A stretch of DNA of 64,000 nt. It comes from Geosiphon pyriformis (taxonomy: Eukaryota > Glomeromycota > Glomeromycetes > Archaeosporales > Geosiphonaceae). The position numbers were made by a program, and so were the translations under genes. Below are positions 1-12,245 of this stretch, piece after piece. Position 1 is the first letter of the stretch, and every line of letters starts with the position of its first letter. The stretch is from NCBI GenBank assembly GCA_016748015.1, contig JAAOMT010000777.1, positions 4,347-68,346 on the forward strand, written 5' to 3'. The notes below the pieces were generated by a model. The model was not told where the DNA came from. It did not search any database and saw only the letters and a program-made list of their open reading frames with translations.

Positions 1-19
1 TAATTAACCAATTTAATAA

Positions 20-115
20 AAAAAATTTTTCTATGACAAAGTGAGGTCTTATTACTATAAACATGAATTATGCTGTTTCAAAATGTGACCAGCTACTCAG
101 AAAAATTTTTTAGTT
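20..115 (-). repeat. LINE 3' tail remnant
   Basis: This stretch resembles the 3' untranslated end of the LINE at 34208-34320: both share GTGAGGTC, then an ATCATG/AATTATG block, then ATGTGACCAGC and ACTC in the same order. An A/T run lies on the left, where a poly(A) tail on the minus strand would be. Upstream ORF2 sequence is not recognisable. It is most simply an old, decayed insertion. Confidence 0.5.
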
Positions 116-1076
116 ATCTGAGATTTTCTTTATTTTCCAAAAACAAAAGTTACTTTTCAATAAACTAAACAATTAAAAAATATTTCTTCAGTTTAATAAA
201 ATTTTAATTCTTAAATTCATTTGCAAATATTGAATTTCAAAAATGTATGTTTTAATTTTTTATCTGATTATCTGTTAATTACATATTAGTAAAAAGACTG
301 CAGATTGAAATATCAATATTTGAAAAAGCTTTTTATATTTTATCAATAGCATTTTAGCAATTTTTTCCCACTTTATCATAATTTTGAGAATTCATAATTT
401 CTCTGATGTTAGAATTGTTGTTGGAAAAGTGCCTAATATAAAAATTTTTCAGCTTATTCACAAATTTTAGCAGCAGCAAGATCACACAATATTTTGTTGT
501 AACACTTTCTATTAATTAAGTTAAAAGAGAAAACAATGCAATTATCTTTACTAAACATAATATTTCATCTAATATTTTTGATCTAATTCTCAAGTAAGGG
601 TTTTTATTTGCTTCAAAGTATTTTGGGTAAAATAAATTCATATGTTTTATTTCTTTCACAGATACTATATATAATGATAAGATTTCTTTTAATAAATATG
701 GAGTACTTACTATTTAAAATTACCTATTACTGCTGATAAACTTATTCTAGAAAACATTATTGATCACCTTCAAGACTATTTAATTAAACACAATACAAAA
801 GAGCTAGAAAAAAATTTTGTCATTTTGCAGAAAACTTCAATTATGTCTGATTCTTTCAAAAATTTACAAAAATTCTGCTCTATAATAATATTTTAGGGAC
901 AAAAAAAGTTATATATGTATAAATTAAATTTATTATTATTACAAACTTTAATGCACAAAAATTAGCAAAGAATAATATATATATTTTTATGAAATCCAAA
1001 AATTATTCATAGAATGAATTAATAATAATATTTTATATATAATCTTATTTATTCAATAAAAAATGTTTAAAAAAAT
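116..1076. other. AT-rich, no recognisable feature
   Basis: I see no open reading frame of useful length and no recognisable protein fragment on either strand. Confidence 0.5.
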
Positions 1077-1197
1077 GTACTATAATTTTTCGAGCAATGT
1101 TTATATTGCTAAGTAATATGCTGTGATTTCTGACAATGCTTCATATTGTTAAGCAATATGTTATAATTTCTAACAATACTCCATATTATTAAAAAAT
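1077..1197. repeat. three-copy ~40-bp tandem repeat
   Basis: Three imperfect units start at about 1077, 1119 and 1159. Each has TATAATTT/TGTGATTT, then a CAATG/CAATA block, then ATATTGCTAAG/ATATTGTTAAG/ATATTATTAAA. The third is the most AT-shifted. The array abuts the truncated edge of the LTR that follows. Confidence 0.65.
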
Positions 1198-1945
1198 GTA
1201 CTTATATGCTAAATACTATTCTCCTATTAGTTTATTTGTTTTTTTAACTACTTTTTTTTGTACTATTTTCTTATAAATAATACCAATTACTTATATAGTT
1301 ATATTGTAATAAATATCAACTCTTTTTCAGGAATTACTCATTTGGAAGCTTACTAAAATATATAGTTACTTTGTAATAAAAGTCAATTTTTCTACAGAAA
1401 TTTCATTTGTAGACTACCTTTATAATTATAATAAAAAGAAAAAACAAATAAAAAAAACATAAAAAAAATAAAATTTTGTTAAAAAAATTGTTTTTTATCC
1501 AAACTTAGAGTTATTAACAGTTTTACTGAAATTAGTAGTTAATTAATTTCAAAATACTAGTTGGGTCTTGGGAAATTTCAAGTGCAATTATTTCGAGAAT
1601 TTGAATTTTTAATTTATTTGATATTTATTATTTTTTTTAAAGAGGATTAATATATTTTTAAGATAAAGTTGATTCTAAAAAAAATAATTCTTGATCAGAT
1701 ACATTTTCTTAAAGAAAGAAGCTCTTCTTTTATACAACTTGTTGTAATACTAATCTATGAACTTAAACTTTTCTCTTTGTTATAATTTCAATTATACAAA
1801 TTGGGTTATTAATTAAATAGTAATATTTGATAATTTGATTAAATGATAAGTAATAATTTGAAATAGTATTAATATATGTTAATTAATAATAAGAATTATA
1901 AGAGTAATTTCATGTTAATTACTGGCTAAAATTCTATTAGTAACA
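1198..1945 (-). mobile_element. truncated family A LTR
   Basis: The sequence aligns along most of its length with the family A LTRs at 16257-17201, 25056-26032 and 30936-31900. Shared blocks are TATATAGTTATATTGTAATAAAT, the TACAACTTGTTGTAATACTA block and the right end GTAACA at 1945, which is the minus-strand LTR start TGTTAC. The first ~90 bases expected at the left side are missing. No internal retrotransposon sequence is attached. It interrupts a LINE 3' tail that continues at 1946. Confidence 0.75.
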
Positions 1946-2045
1946 CTGGCCACATGTAGTAAGAGCATAAATTGTGTTTAATTTGAGCACTTAGTTTAAA
2001 TCTATGTATTAGATAACAGTTGAGCTTCACTTATAAAACTTAATA
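1946..2045 (+). repeat. LINE 3' UTR remnant
   Basis: Read on the plus strand this matches the minus-strand 3' UTR of the LINE at 34208-34310: CACATGTAG, AGCAT, CAC..AGTTTA.ATC, GTAT and a final CACTTATAAAA (CACTCGTTAAAAT in the LINE). It is a third trace of this LINE family and runs opposite to the 20-115 remnant. Confidence 0.6.
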
Positions 2046-5000
2046 ATAATAAAAAATAAATTATATCTTAATATATAATTAATTAATAAATAATATGATT
2101 TAATGTTTTCTCAATAGTTGTTTTTTAACAAAATTATTTTGTTATTAAATTTGAATATATATTAAACAATATTGCTTTGTTTTTTTTTATTATTCTAAGT
2201 AAATTGTTTTAATTTTATTAATTTTAAATAAAATAATTTCTAAATAATTTTTAAATTCTGTTTGTTCTTATTAAAATAATTTTTTTTAAACTAAATCATT
2301 TTATTCATTTGTTAATTTAGTTAAATATAATATAATATAGTAAAATCTAAGATAAACCTATAAATCTTATAATTATATTAAGTAAAATCTGTTATAAATA
2401 GACATTTTTTAAGAACAACAACATCTTTTGAAAGCAGACCCAATTAACCAAACTAAGTAATACAACTTTGAATAAAAAATTCAAATAAGTAATATTGTTA
2501 TTACTAAAACAGATAATCTTACATATAACAATTAGTTTTTAAAAACAATAAAAAGCAAATCTAATTAAAAATACTATAAAGTTGATTAAATTAAGTGATA
2601 CAACTTTGAATAAAAAATTCAAATAAGTAATACTATTATTATTAAAACAGGTAAGCTTAAAAATAAAGATCCTTTTTTATTATATATAATAGTTAGTTTT
2701 TATTACAAAAAACTTAAATTTTTCTATAAATAACAAAATCTATAATATAATTACTTTTGGAAAAAAAATGCAAACTTTTAATTGTCATTGTCTTTGCTTT
2801 GTAAGTTTTTTGCAACTCATTGTATTGATACTAGCCAAAATTTTTAACATTTTTAAAACAAATATCAGCAATATGATAGATGTCATTATAATAAAAACTC
2901 TTATAAGACAATATCTATAATAAAAAATTAATAAATAATACAGTAAGTAATAAATCTAATTCAAATTTATCTTTGTTTTGTAATTTGACTTTTTTTAGGA
3001 AAATTGATTTCTTCTGATAAATCTTTATTTTGAAGAGATGTTTTTTTATTAATAATGCTAATTCTCATAATATAAATGATAAGAATTAGAGACAATTACT
3101 GATTAATTTTTTTTTAATATGATATTACGTATATATTAATAAAAATACTTAAAAAAAGTTAGAATACAAAATAAAAAAGAAAAAAAAATATAAATACTTT
3201 ATTCAAGCTTTCCAGTCTCCAATGATATGTATTTTTTAGTCATATAAATATTTGTAAGAACATTTTTTGAAGCTTTTTTATTTGTTAATTTGAATTTTAA
3301 TTCACATAAAAATTTTGCCAGTATTTAAGACAAAACTTAAAATAATCATTTTCTAAAAATACCAAAATTTGCAGTTTTCTATAAATTAAATTATATGCAT
3401 TAATATAAATATATTAACTGTAGCAAAATAAAAAAAAATAAGCAAAAATATTACATAAAATAAAAAATATATAATAAACTTATATTAAAGTAATATTAAA
3501 ACAATTTATTGAGAATAAACCTTTTTTTAAGCAGTTGTTAAAACTGTACATAGTTGTTATTGTATTTTTAATAACAAAAAAATTTTGATCCAAGAAAAAA
3601 CTGCTTAAAAAATTATTCTAAAAGTCTTTCAAATAAATACAACTGATTTTTTTATTAAATTTACATATAATAATAAATTTGCAATCCAAAAAATTATGGT
3701 TTTAATTTATTATTTTTGTTTTATAAGCTCAAAAATGCAAAGAAAACAATTTGTTTGTAAAATTAGTTTAATTTTAGCAAAAAAAATAACTTGTTTATAA
3801 ATATTTTAGTTGTCAAAAATGCTTTAAATTAAGATTAGACTTATATTCATTAAACATATGAAAATTAAGCACAAACTTCTTTGATTTTCACTATATAACA
3901 TTGTAAAACAATTAAATTGCTATAAAAGTCTTTGTTTATTAGAACTAATTACATAAAAATAACTTGCTTTTTTAATTATTAAGTTATAAATTTATTATTA
4001 AAGAAAAAAAATTATAAAAAAAACAGTTATATTATCTTTAATTTTTTTAATAATTTATTAGCATATCTAATAATATCATTTAATTAAAAAGTGAGTTGCT
4101 TAATATTAATATCTTCAAAAATAATATTTACAATTATTTTGTTATTATCAATGATTTTAATAATTTGTGCTTTGTAATAAAATCTGTCTAAAATTATATC
4201 TTAAAGTTAAATAAATTCTTATAATATTAATTAGATTTTTCTTTTATTTTTAAAACCTCTCTTTTAAAATAATCTAAGCTTATTTTTAATGTGGCCATTA
4301 ACATTTTTTTGATAAAAATAAGACTTAAAAAAATTAGTTGTAAATAATTTGACAACAAACTTATATAGAAAAGACAAATTATTATATAAACTATATAAAA
4401 TAAAATAAAATATTATCTTTGCAATTTATATTTGTAAAAATAAATAATATATCAGTATTAAAAAAAATTAAATAAACTAACAAAATATTTACTTTTAAAA
4501 CATAAATTCACTAAAAATAAACTATTAATATATATATAAAATTAAACCAAATTAATAAAAGCTTTATCTTTCTATCTTAAATTCTTTAATGAATTGATGA
4601 ACAATATTTTAACAGTTATGATCTCAAATGACATTAAAACTACATAGACAAGCAAATTTTCTATTTTTATATGTAACATATAATAATTTTATCTATTATT
4701 TAACAAAATTTTTGTCAATTGGTTCAAGAATCTCTGATTCTAAATTCTCAAAGTTTTTTTTATTAGAATTATCTTTTATCTTACTATTAACGTATTAAAA
4801 AGCAATATTTATGCCAACAAATTAAATAACACTTTAGATACATTAATTAATTTCTAAAAATGATATAAATTATAAACTGTTTTTAAAGAAAAAGATCACA
4901 CATAATAATTATTTATCTTGTACTAAATTTCTTTTATATAACAGTTCTTCTTGTTAATTAATTTATTTTTTTTCTCTTCTAACTTTAATTTTGTTAGATT

Positions 5001-5289
5001 TTTGTCTTTTTCTTGTCAAAACTTTTTAAAAAAAAACTTAATATAGTTTTTACAAAATTTTTTTGCATTTTACTTTTCTATTTCTTTAGTATTAATACAC
5101 ATTAAAATAGTAAATTTTTTAAGATTTGAATATAGAAATTTGGTGTATTTTTTTCAATAATATATTATTATATTTTTTTTAAAATAACTCTCTAATAACA
5201 TAATTATTTTTATAGAACAATTAATACATTTATAATCTGGTCAAATATTTAGTGTATTAAAGTATTTATATGAAATATAAGTTATAAAA
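2046..5289. other. AT-rich, no recognisable gene
   Basis: Apart from the direct repeat at 2454-2662, I see no long frame and no convincing protein match in more than 3 kb. The base composition is like that of the heavily decayed transposons elsewhere in the window. Confidence 0.5.
2454..2662. repeat. 138-bp direct repeat, two copies
   Basis: A block beginning TACAACTTTGAATAAAAAATTC occurs at 2461 and again at 2599, an offset of 138 bases. About 70 bases are nearly identical, and weaker similarity extends to the following TTAGTTTTT. In one frame both copies read the same short peptide with the same two stops, so the duplication may be of a formerly coding piece. I do not recognise a family. 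Confidence 0.7.
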
Positions 5290-6050
5290 TCAAATTATTT
5301 TTTACTAACCAATTTATTGGCTGAACCAATGTAATCAAAAATAGATTATAATAGCTTTTATAATAGTTAAATTTTTAATTCAAATAGTAACTTAAAATTT
5401 TTGCAAGTCTAAAAAAGTAATTTTCTATTAATCAAATATTTCTTAATTTCAAGATTATTTGACAAATCTAAATTGGTAAAATGTTCAATTTCTAAGTCAT
5501 TAATCATTTATGTTTTTTGCAAACCATTTTTTGAGCACATTAGCTATAAAATGATAATATTATAAGATTAAAATATAAAACCCAATAAATCTTTAAAATT
5601 TTATCTCTATGCCAATCACACAAGACTATTTGAGTTTTTAGAAAATGTTTCTTGGCTGCTACTAAATAAAAATTTCATTTGTTTATAGCTAACCACTTAG
5701 AATTTGATTCTATATTGCTTTTATAACTATATTTAATAAACTTTTAATAAAAGAATTATTGTACAATTTATAAATTGAAAATTTCAATTAAACAAAAATT
5801 ATTATACAATTTACTTACTTAAATATTAAATTAATAACTGGTATTGTTTTTTTATTACTTATAAATTATGCTAAAACTTGACCACATAGTTCATTTAACT
5901 AATTATAAAAACAGTATTGAAAAAGTTTATGCTATTGTAATGGCTAGAATCTAGAGACAAAAAATCTGGATATTTGTATAATAGTTTTAACATGACTGTA
6001 GATGCAATACCAAAAAGTATAGTTTAACTCTTAGAATTTTGAGCATTTTT
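5290..6050 (-). pseudogene. possible Mutator-like (MULE) transposase remnant
   Basis: On the minus strand the window around 5590-5700 reads IVLCDWHRDKIL, which resembles the CDWH-type block of MULE transposases. About 300 bases upstream (near 5930-5985) the same strand reads KYPDFLSLDSSH, resembling the first catalytic aspartate block (P..h.hD.TH). Order and spacing suit a MULE core. The reading frame is broken by many stops and shifts, and no terminal inverted repeats are visible. The call rests on two short motifs. Confidence 0.4.
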
Positions 6051-7539
6051 AATTCCATATTGTTTTAATATGATAATGTCTTCAGCCTTATAAGTATTCA
6101 TTAGAAAATGAACTTATTAATAAAGTAAATTAATATAATAATATATATAAAAAAATGAATGTAAGCAATTTCTTACTTTTTTAAATTCTAACATATTTAA
6201 ATAATATAACTTTTTATCATACTTAAGAGCATTTTGAATTGTCTTAAGATTAGATGCAAATCGAGTAGAAATTAGTTGAACTTAATTTGTAACTCTATTA
6301 TTTGTGCTCAAATTTTTTACATTATTCATTAATTTTAAAAATAATTAATATTAATAAAATTTAATTATTTTTTCGAATTTATATTTAAACTTACCAATTG
6401 TAATTATTAAAAGTAATACATTTGTAGTTTTATTTGAAATAGTTTTTTTAATTAAATTGGCCATTTGGTATAGTTTTTTTCAAATGTAATTAGGATCATG
6501 ATTTCTATAACACTCAATATTACATAAATTGAATGACTTGTTATAAAAAATTACAATATAATCTTTCTAATTATATTTAGTTTTATAATACTTTTTTTAT
6601 AAATAAAGATAAAATTAATACTTTTTAATTTTAATTAGATATTATTTTTCTATATATATTAACTTTGAATTTGTATTTTTGTTTGTATTTTCATTTACAA
6701 ATATAATGGCTTTTACATTTCTTTTATGTACCTTAATATTCAATAAAATACTATTATCTATATAGAAGTATAATTTATATAAATAACAATCTCTTAATCA
6801 CTTTTTATGTATACAGTTATGATCAAAAATTTTATAGTTATAAGAATATTGTATTAAATATATATAAATCTAATACTAAAGATACTTCTATAAGTAGTAT
6901 TTATATATATTAAATAATTGGCAATAATAGGCCAAATAGTCTTTTTTGTTTCAATAAACCTAATAAACAAATCATAAGTGTTTATTAGTAATAATATTAT
7001 AGTAGTAAAAATAATGTACTTTTATTTTTTCTACATATTTTATATATTTTATTTTTTTTAATCTTATATAATATAGTCAATAAAATACAATTTATTACAG
7101 ATTTCACTTGATACAATCATGAAGTTTACAAGTTTAAAATTCAATTGCATTTATTTTTATATAGTGTGTACAACTTAATTCTAACTACTAAACTTAATAA
7201 AATTCAAATTATTACTTCTTGCTCAAAAAAAAATAGACACTTAATTTAATCAATGAATGATAAAGCTATTTAAATTAAACAATATTATGTTTTCAAATTT
7301 TCTGTAAAATAATTTTTAAAAAAACAGTAGTGATTTAAAGTTGATTAATTTTACTATTAAACTGATAATTTGGCTACTTATACAAAATCAACATATATAA
7401 TCATATTTATTGCTAATTGGCTAATTTAAAAATAGTATATTAAGTAAATTTTTTTTAATTATAACATCAACTTTTTAGTATAATACTAAATTAACTAATT
7501 TATTAAATATCAATTAATTATAAAACTGAATTAAGAACT
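6051..7539. other. AT-rich, no recognisable gene
   Basis: No convincing coding similarity on either strand. Probably decayed transposon sequence. Confidence 0.45.
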
Positions 7540-9310
7540 TAGCAATATAAATAGTATTTTTTAACTGCAAATTCTGTTATTTAATTTGTTAAACTTTTTT
7601 GGTACACATCCATATAATAAAATGTTTTTCTTGCATATTAATGAATAGTTGTAAGTAAAATAAAAATAAAAACTAATAAAACAGTTTTTTGTAATCCTGT
7701 TTATAAGTAATCATAATATGATTAATTAAATTTTTTGGTTATATTTTAAAAGTTTTCAATATAGTTAAGCTCACAATAAAACTTTAAATAAAACACAATT
7801 TAATATTTAGTTACAACAATAGTCTCTTTTAGCTGTCTTTTTTATGCTAAAAAGTTTGGTTGTTTACTCATTATTTTTTATGTTTCTTTTAATTTTAATT
7901 TTTTATTTGGCCATAATCTTTTTTTAATTAAAATTTGTTTTAATTCTTTTGCCTGTTCACACAATTTAAAAATTTAATAATCTGATAAAAAGATTATATT
8001 CTGTTAAATTTTTTACTAAAATATGTACTTTGCATCTTTGGTTGCTTTTTATTAAGGCTAAAATTTATATACTTAGCAATAAGTATATCTGGTAAAAAAG
8101 TGGCATGACTTAATACATTATTAAATGCAAATAAAGCCTAACATCTTGGAAAACATACTTCAAATATGGAAATAGCACATTTAACTATCTGATTAATTAA
8201 GTTCTTGGCCTTTTATCAATCATTATTATTTTTGCCTAAGTATATAATAATACAAACTTTTCTAGAAAAGTTGTTTGATGTTTGTATTTTCTTAGGAAGT
8301 ACAAGACAACCACAAACATCAGTCAAAAATTTACTAATATGAATTGGATAACTATTACTTTTTTTTATAAAAATTGTTCTCTATTAGGAATCCAAAAACT
8401 TTGACTTCTATCATAAGCTGAGAAAATACACTCATCATGTGTAATAAAAATAAGTAATTGTATATTATTCTTTGATCAAATTATCTTTTTTAAATCATTT
8501 TCTAAGAAAGTGAACATCTTATGTTTAAGTTTACTCATTTTTTCTAAAAATATTTTTCAATAGATTATTACATCTTCTTTTTCATATCCATTTATATACA
8601 CTCTCTTTTTTACCTTAACATATACATATTCAATTTTTTTCAAATAATTTCTTACTGTATTGAAATAAATAATTGAAAATAGTGCAAATTCAAGTCCTGA
8701 CAAAATAATTTCATTTATCTGTGTCATTAACATTTGTAAAGTAATATTTCACTTATGTTCTTGAATATATAATTTTATTTGAAGAAGGATATTCTTATCT
8801 TAAAAAAAACTTCATATTTTGGCATGATGTCCTCAGTAAAAGTAAGAAATTTGATGAATCATTACATATTTATGTGTCTAAGAACAAATACATTTAGCAT
8901 GATATACTTTTTTTTTTATTGTATTAGCAATAATTTTATTTGCTTCCATTTTTGAATAACTGCATTTTACAAGTTGGAGATAGAAACAAATGCCATTTAG
9001 ACATATCTAAATCTCACTATTTATATTTTTCTTTTTGATATTTAATACCAGGTTTTTGAGAGCTGCTGAAAGTTTATTATGTCAATTACAATTCTCATCT
9101 TTATTATCCAATTGTCTGTCAATATCATCATTTGCTTTTATATTAGTCTTATTAGCCAGCTCTTTATTAACTTTCTTAGCAGATCTCTTAGTATTCCAAA
9201 AGATATGCAATATAAGAGTTTTCTTTGCTGCCTCATACTGTTGTTGATTTTTTTTTCTTTTAGTACAACTTAAGTTTCTATATAATGTAGTCTATATGCT
9301 TCATAAGAAG
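7540..9310 (-). pseudogene. DDE transposase pseudogene T1 (IS630/Tc1-like family)
   Basis: Read on the minus strand this is a decayed copy of a large transposase family common in mycorrhizal and other fungi. Visible in order: an N-terminal region with the QQYEAAKK stretch (near 9240), a helical linker with VKKRVYINGYEKEDV (8585-8640), THDE at 8431-8442 (first catalytic Asp block), GKNND (near 8225), FAFNN at 8119-8133 where the family has FAFDN (second Asp, here Asn by G to A), and CELNYIE at 7755-7776 (the catalytic Glu block, comparable to DLNPIE of Tc1/mariner). The C-terminal block LQKTV lies near 7695 and MDVYQKSL near 7610. Many stops interrupt it, several at positions expected to be Trp, Gln or Arg. 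It is clearly dead. The family assignment is from memory of motifs and order. Confidence 0.75.
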
Positions 9311-9671
9311 CATGTTTTTGATAATATTTTTTTGCTGCTTTTTGAAGTTTTTTAACAATGCTTACAGCATTATCATTTTTCATTGGCCTATTATGAACAA
9401 AAAAACTATTAACATCATCATAACTGCCCAGTTCATTATAAAAAAAAATATTGTTAATATTAGAATAATCTTTAGAGTTATCATTAATAGATATATTTTA
9501 GATATATTAATGTGCAACTTTTGCTTCATAAGCTTTTTTTGAATGTTTTTAACATTTAGTTAGACATGACATGTTGGTAAATTAGAAATCTTCCTTAATA
9601 AAATCTAGCTAACATAACTAATTGTTACTTTTATTTGATAATTAACAAACTTTAATCATAACAGGGAGCAA
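9311..9671. other. no recognisable feature
   Basis: A short open frame of hydrophobic, low-complexity composition runs here but shows no family features. The stretch may hold the degraded N-terminus of T1. Confidence 0.4.
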
Positions 9672-10477
9672 AAACTTAGACTGAATTATTTACTATTGAA
9701 AGAACTTTCTCATTGATTAGTAATGACTTCAGTGTTATGGGTAAACTTGGTGGGTATAGAAAATGGTAACTTTTGGTGCTCTCAATTATTGATGATGCGT
9801 CTTCCACATAATTCTGTTGGCTTAGTCTTGATTATCAGTCTCTGAAGGTCTATTTCTGGATGTGAATTCACCTATTGAGTTCTTTGGTTATAAGGCACAG
9901 AGTTTGTCTTTTGTCAATTGCAATGTTTTTCGTAAATGTAAGCTTTCTTCTCTGAACTAACAAGCACAGTTGTTAGGATTTGGCATTGTCTTTTCGCCTT
10001 TCTGGTAAGCTAATAAGATAATATTAATATCCAAAATATAGGGAGAGCTTCCCTTTTTTACCAGACTATCATGAAGTCTATTTCCAGACAGTCAATTTTA
10101 CTATATTGCTACTTCACAAAAAATAAGACAGAAAAAGAAAAAAAAAGAAAAAAAAAAGAAAAAAAAAAAGAAAAAAGATAAATTAGTATTGTCAATTGCC
10201 ATAATCAAGAGCAATTGGTCCAAATCATTAATAGGTTTGAGGTGGTTATGCTAAGAACATCTGTCCTAGAATGGAGGTATGATACAAGAGTTAATTCATG
10301 TAAATTCTACAAAGTTCGAGAACATAAATTTGTGATTCTGATTTTTTTTAATAATTGGTTTTATTTCAGGAGCTGAAAATAGGGAAGATAATAAAGGATG
10401 AAGAAGTATGGATATTTTATTCTTGTTTAGAGATTCATATCTATCTGTCTGTTTTTTTTCACTTCTACAACTACTTG

Positions 10478-10487
10478 CTTTTATACA
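10478..10487 (-). promoter_or_regulatory. TATA box in family C LTR
   Basis: The minus strand reads TGTATAAAAG. It lies about 95 bases downstream of the tandem array, matching the array-then-TATA order of the A and B LTRs. Confidence 0.4.
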
Positions 10488-10580
10488 TTCTTTTGGTTTT
10501 ACAGGATTGTTTTCAATTGTCTTGCTATTGCTAGCTATTGCTTTGTTGTTTCTGTTATTGCTTTGTTTTTCTACATTATT

Positions 10581-10760
10581 GCTAGTTATCCTATGTTATA
10601 ACACATTATCTGATATTATTACATGTTATTCTGTGTTATCCTGTATTATAACACGTTATCCTATGTTATTGTGTGCTATTCTGTGTTATCCTGCATTATA
10701 ACACATTATTCTATGTTATAATACATTATCCAACGTTATTGTGCATTATTCTGTGTTATG
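10581..10760. repeat. 10-bp tandem array (NNNNRTTATN)
   Basis: Eighteen consecutive decamers share a TTAT/CTAT core at the same position: GCTAGTTATC, CTATGTTATA, ACACATTATC and so on to CTGTGTTATG. There is a higher-order 50-bp repeat, since 10631-10680 and 10681-10730 match unit by unit. The 97-residue frame running through it is a by-product of the repeat. The array occupies the U3 position of the family C LTR. Confidence 0.9.
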
Positions 10761-10830
10761 TCACATTTTGGTCATGTTTCTTCATAACTTTAGATTGGTT
10801 ATTTTACTTAGGTAATATTGGTTAAAAGGT

Positions 10831-12245
10831 AAGTAATTTTATTTATTTATAAGTGTATTTTATGTTAGTTTTATATTTTTTAATGCATTTTTTTTATTTT
10901 ATTTAAATTAGTCTTTATTGACTATAATTTTTATAATTATTACAATATTTAAATGATTATTATAATAGAAACAATTATAATTATTAATAAGTAATTGTTC
11001 TTTTTTTTGTACACAAATAAGAGCTTTTATTCATTTTGTGATATTCAATATCTGATTGCCTTTTTGTTAGTTTTATTGCTGCTATTTTTATATATATATT
11101 ATACACATAATTAAAAAAAATTGATATTTTTTAAACATCTCCTAATTAGTTGATTTTCTCTTATCCAAACATTAATTATTATTGTGTTACAGTGAGGCAT
11201 ATAGGTCACAGTTGTGGAATTACAAGAACATGTGATCTGTGAACTCGAATATCCACCAATAAAATTACAATATTGCTGTGTTTTGTGATCTCAAATTTTG
11301 CCACTTAAAAATTTTTTAGTCAGGACTAAGTTGTATAAAACTAATTTACATTAAATTTACTATGAAACCAATACTATTAAAAAAAACAAAAAGAAAAGAT
11401 TGCTTCATATATTTTTAAAATCAATAATACCCAAACTTTTCAGGAATATTTAAATAAAGCATAATTTTATTATCTAAAAACTCACAATCAAGTCTGAATA
11501 ATAGCATATTTAATGATATTTTACTAAAGTAACTGAAGTATAGGGATACTCATCAATGGTTCTAGTAAATATGTACTTTATAAGTTGTTATTTGTAAAAT
11601 TAAGTCTATCAATTCTCATGCTACATGATCAAACATTAATCACAGGGACAACAATCTGACAACCTGATTTAATGTATGCAATTGTTCTACAATGTGATAT
11701 GTCTCATAATACAAGGAAATACAACAAAATATAAATGTGCACACTATATGTTCTTCTCTTTTATACTAATAAATCTGACAACATGAACCAAAAACCAATC
11801 TTTGAATTTACTTTTCAATAGTTGAAAGACCATTCTGATGTTACCACCAACAAAATTTACAAAAAGTACTTTAAAATACAAAAAACAGTATAAGTTAATA
11901 GAAGAGCAATAGAAGTTCATAGAATAGCTATAAGTTCAACAAGAAAATAATTGGAATACATTACAACATGTGTATTGGGAAAAATATAGAATAGAATATT
12001 ATTGAATATACATAAATTTGTTACAAAAATAAACTTAAAATAGAGCATAGTAAAATTGGCTTGGGCTTATCTATTTTGTTTTTTATTTTGACACTGGTTT
12101 TACAGAAGCATCTCATTTGTAAAATGAAGTCAAGAAACAGAAATTTAACTGAAATTATGTTGTATTGAAAAACACATTTAAAAATACTTTGATAAAGCCT
12201 CAAAAAGACTACATTGATGTATTTTTTTGTTATTTAGAACAGTAT
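10831..12245. other. AT-rich, no recognisable gene
   Basis: I see no protein match. Just before the pseudogene at 12246 the sequence TTTTTTTGTTATTTAG (ending 12237) looks like a 3' splice acceptor and may mark an exon edge of that pseudogene. Confidence 0.4.

Larger units (their letters stand above)
9672..10830 (-). mobile_element. lone LTR, family C (minus orientation)
   Basis: The order of blocks matches a family B LTR read in reverse, with diverged sequence: CAGGGAGCA at 9661-9670 (the B PBS region is CAGGGAGCACCA on this strand), ACTTGGTGGGTAT (B: ACTTGGTGTGC), CCCTTTTTTACCAG (B: GCCCTTTTGGTAAG), an A/G-rich run at 10129-10182, GCCATAATCAAGAGCAATTG (B: GCCATGATTAAGAGCTATTG), then a tandem array at 10581-10760 and CTTTAGATTGGTTA (B: CTTCTAATTGGCTA). 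No retrotransposon body is attached, so it is a solo LTR or a fragment. It is richer in GC than its surroundings. The outer edge near 10830 is uncertain. Confidence 0.55.

Noticed and set aside
9035-9542. Short plus-strand hydrophobic frames
   Set aside because: They are antisense to, or just beyond, the T1 transposase N-terminus and are T-rich low complexity.
10408-10701. 97-residue hydrophobic open frame
   Set aside because: It is produced by the 10-bp tandem array and has no family features.
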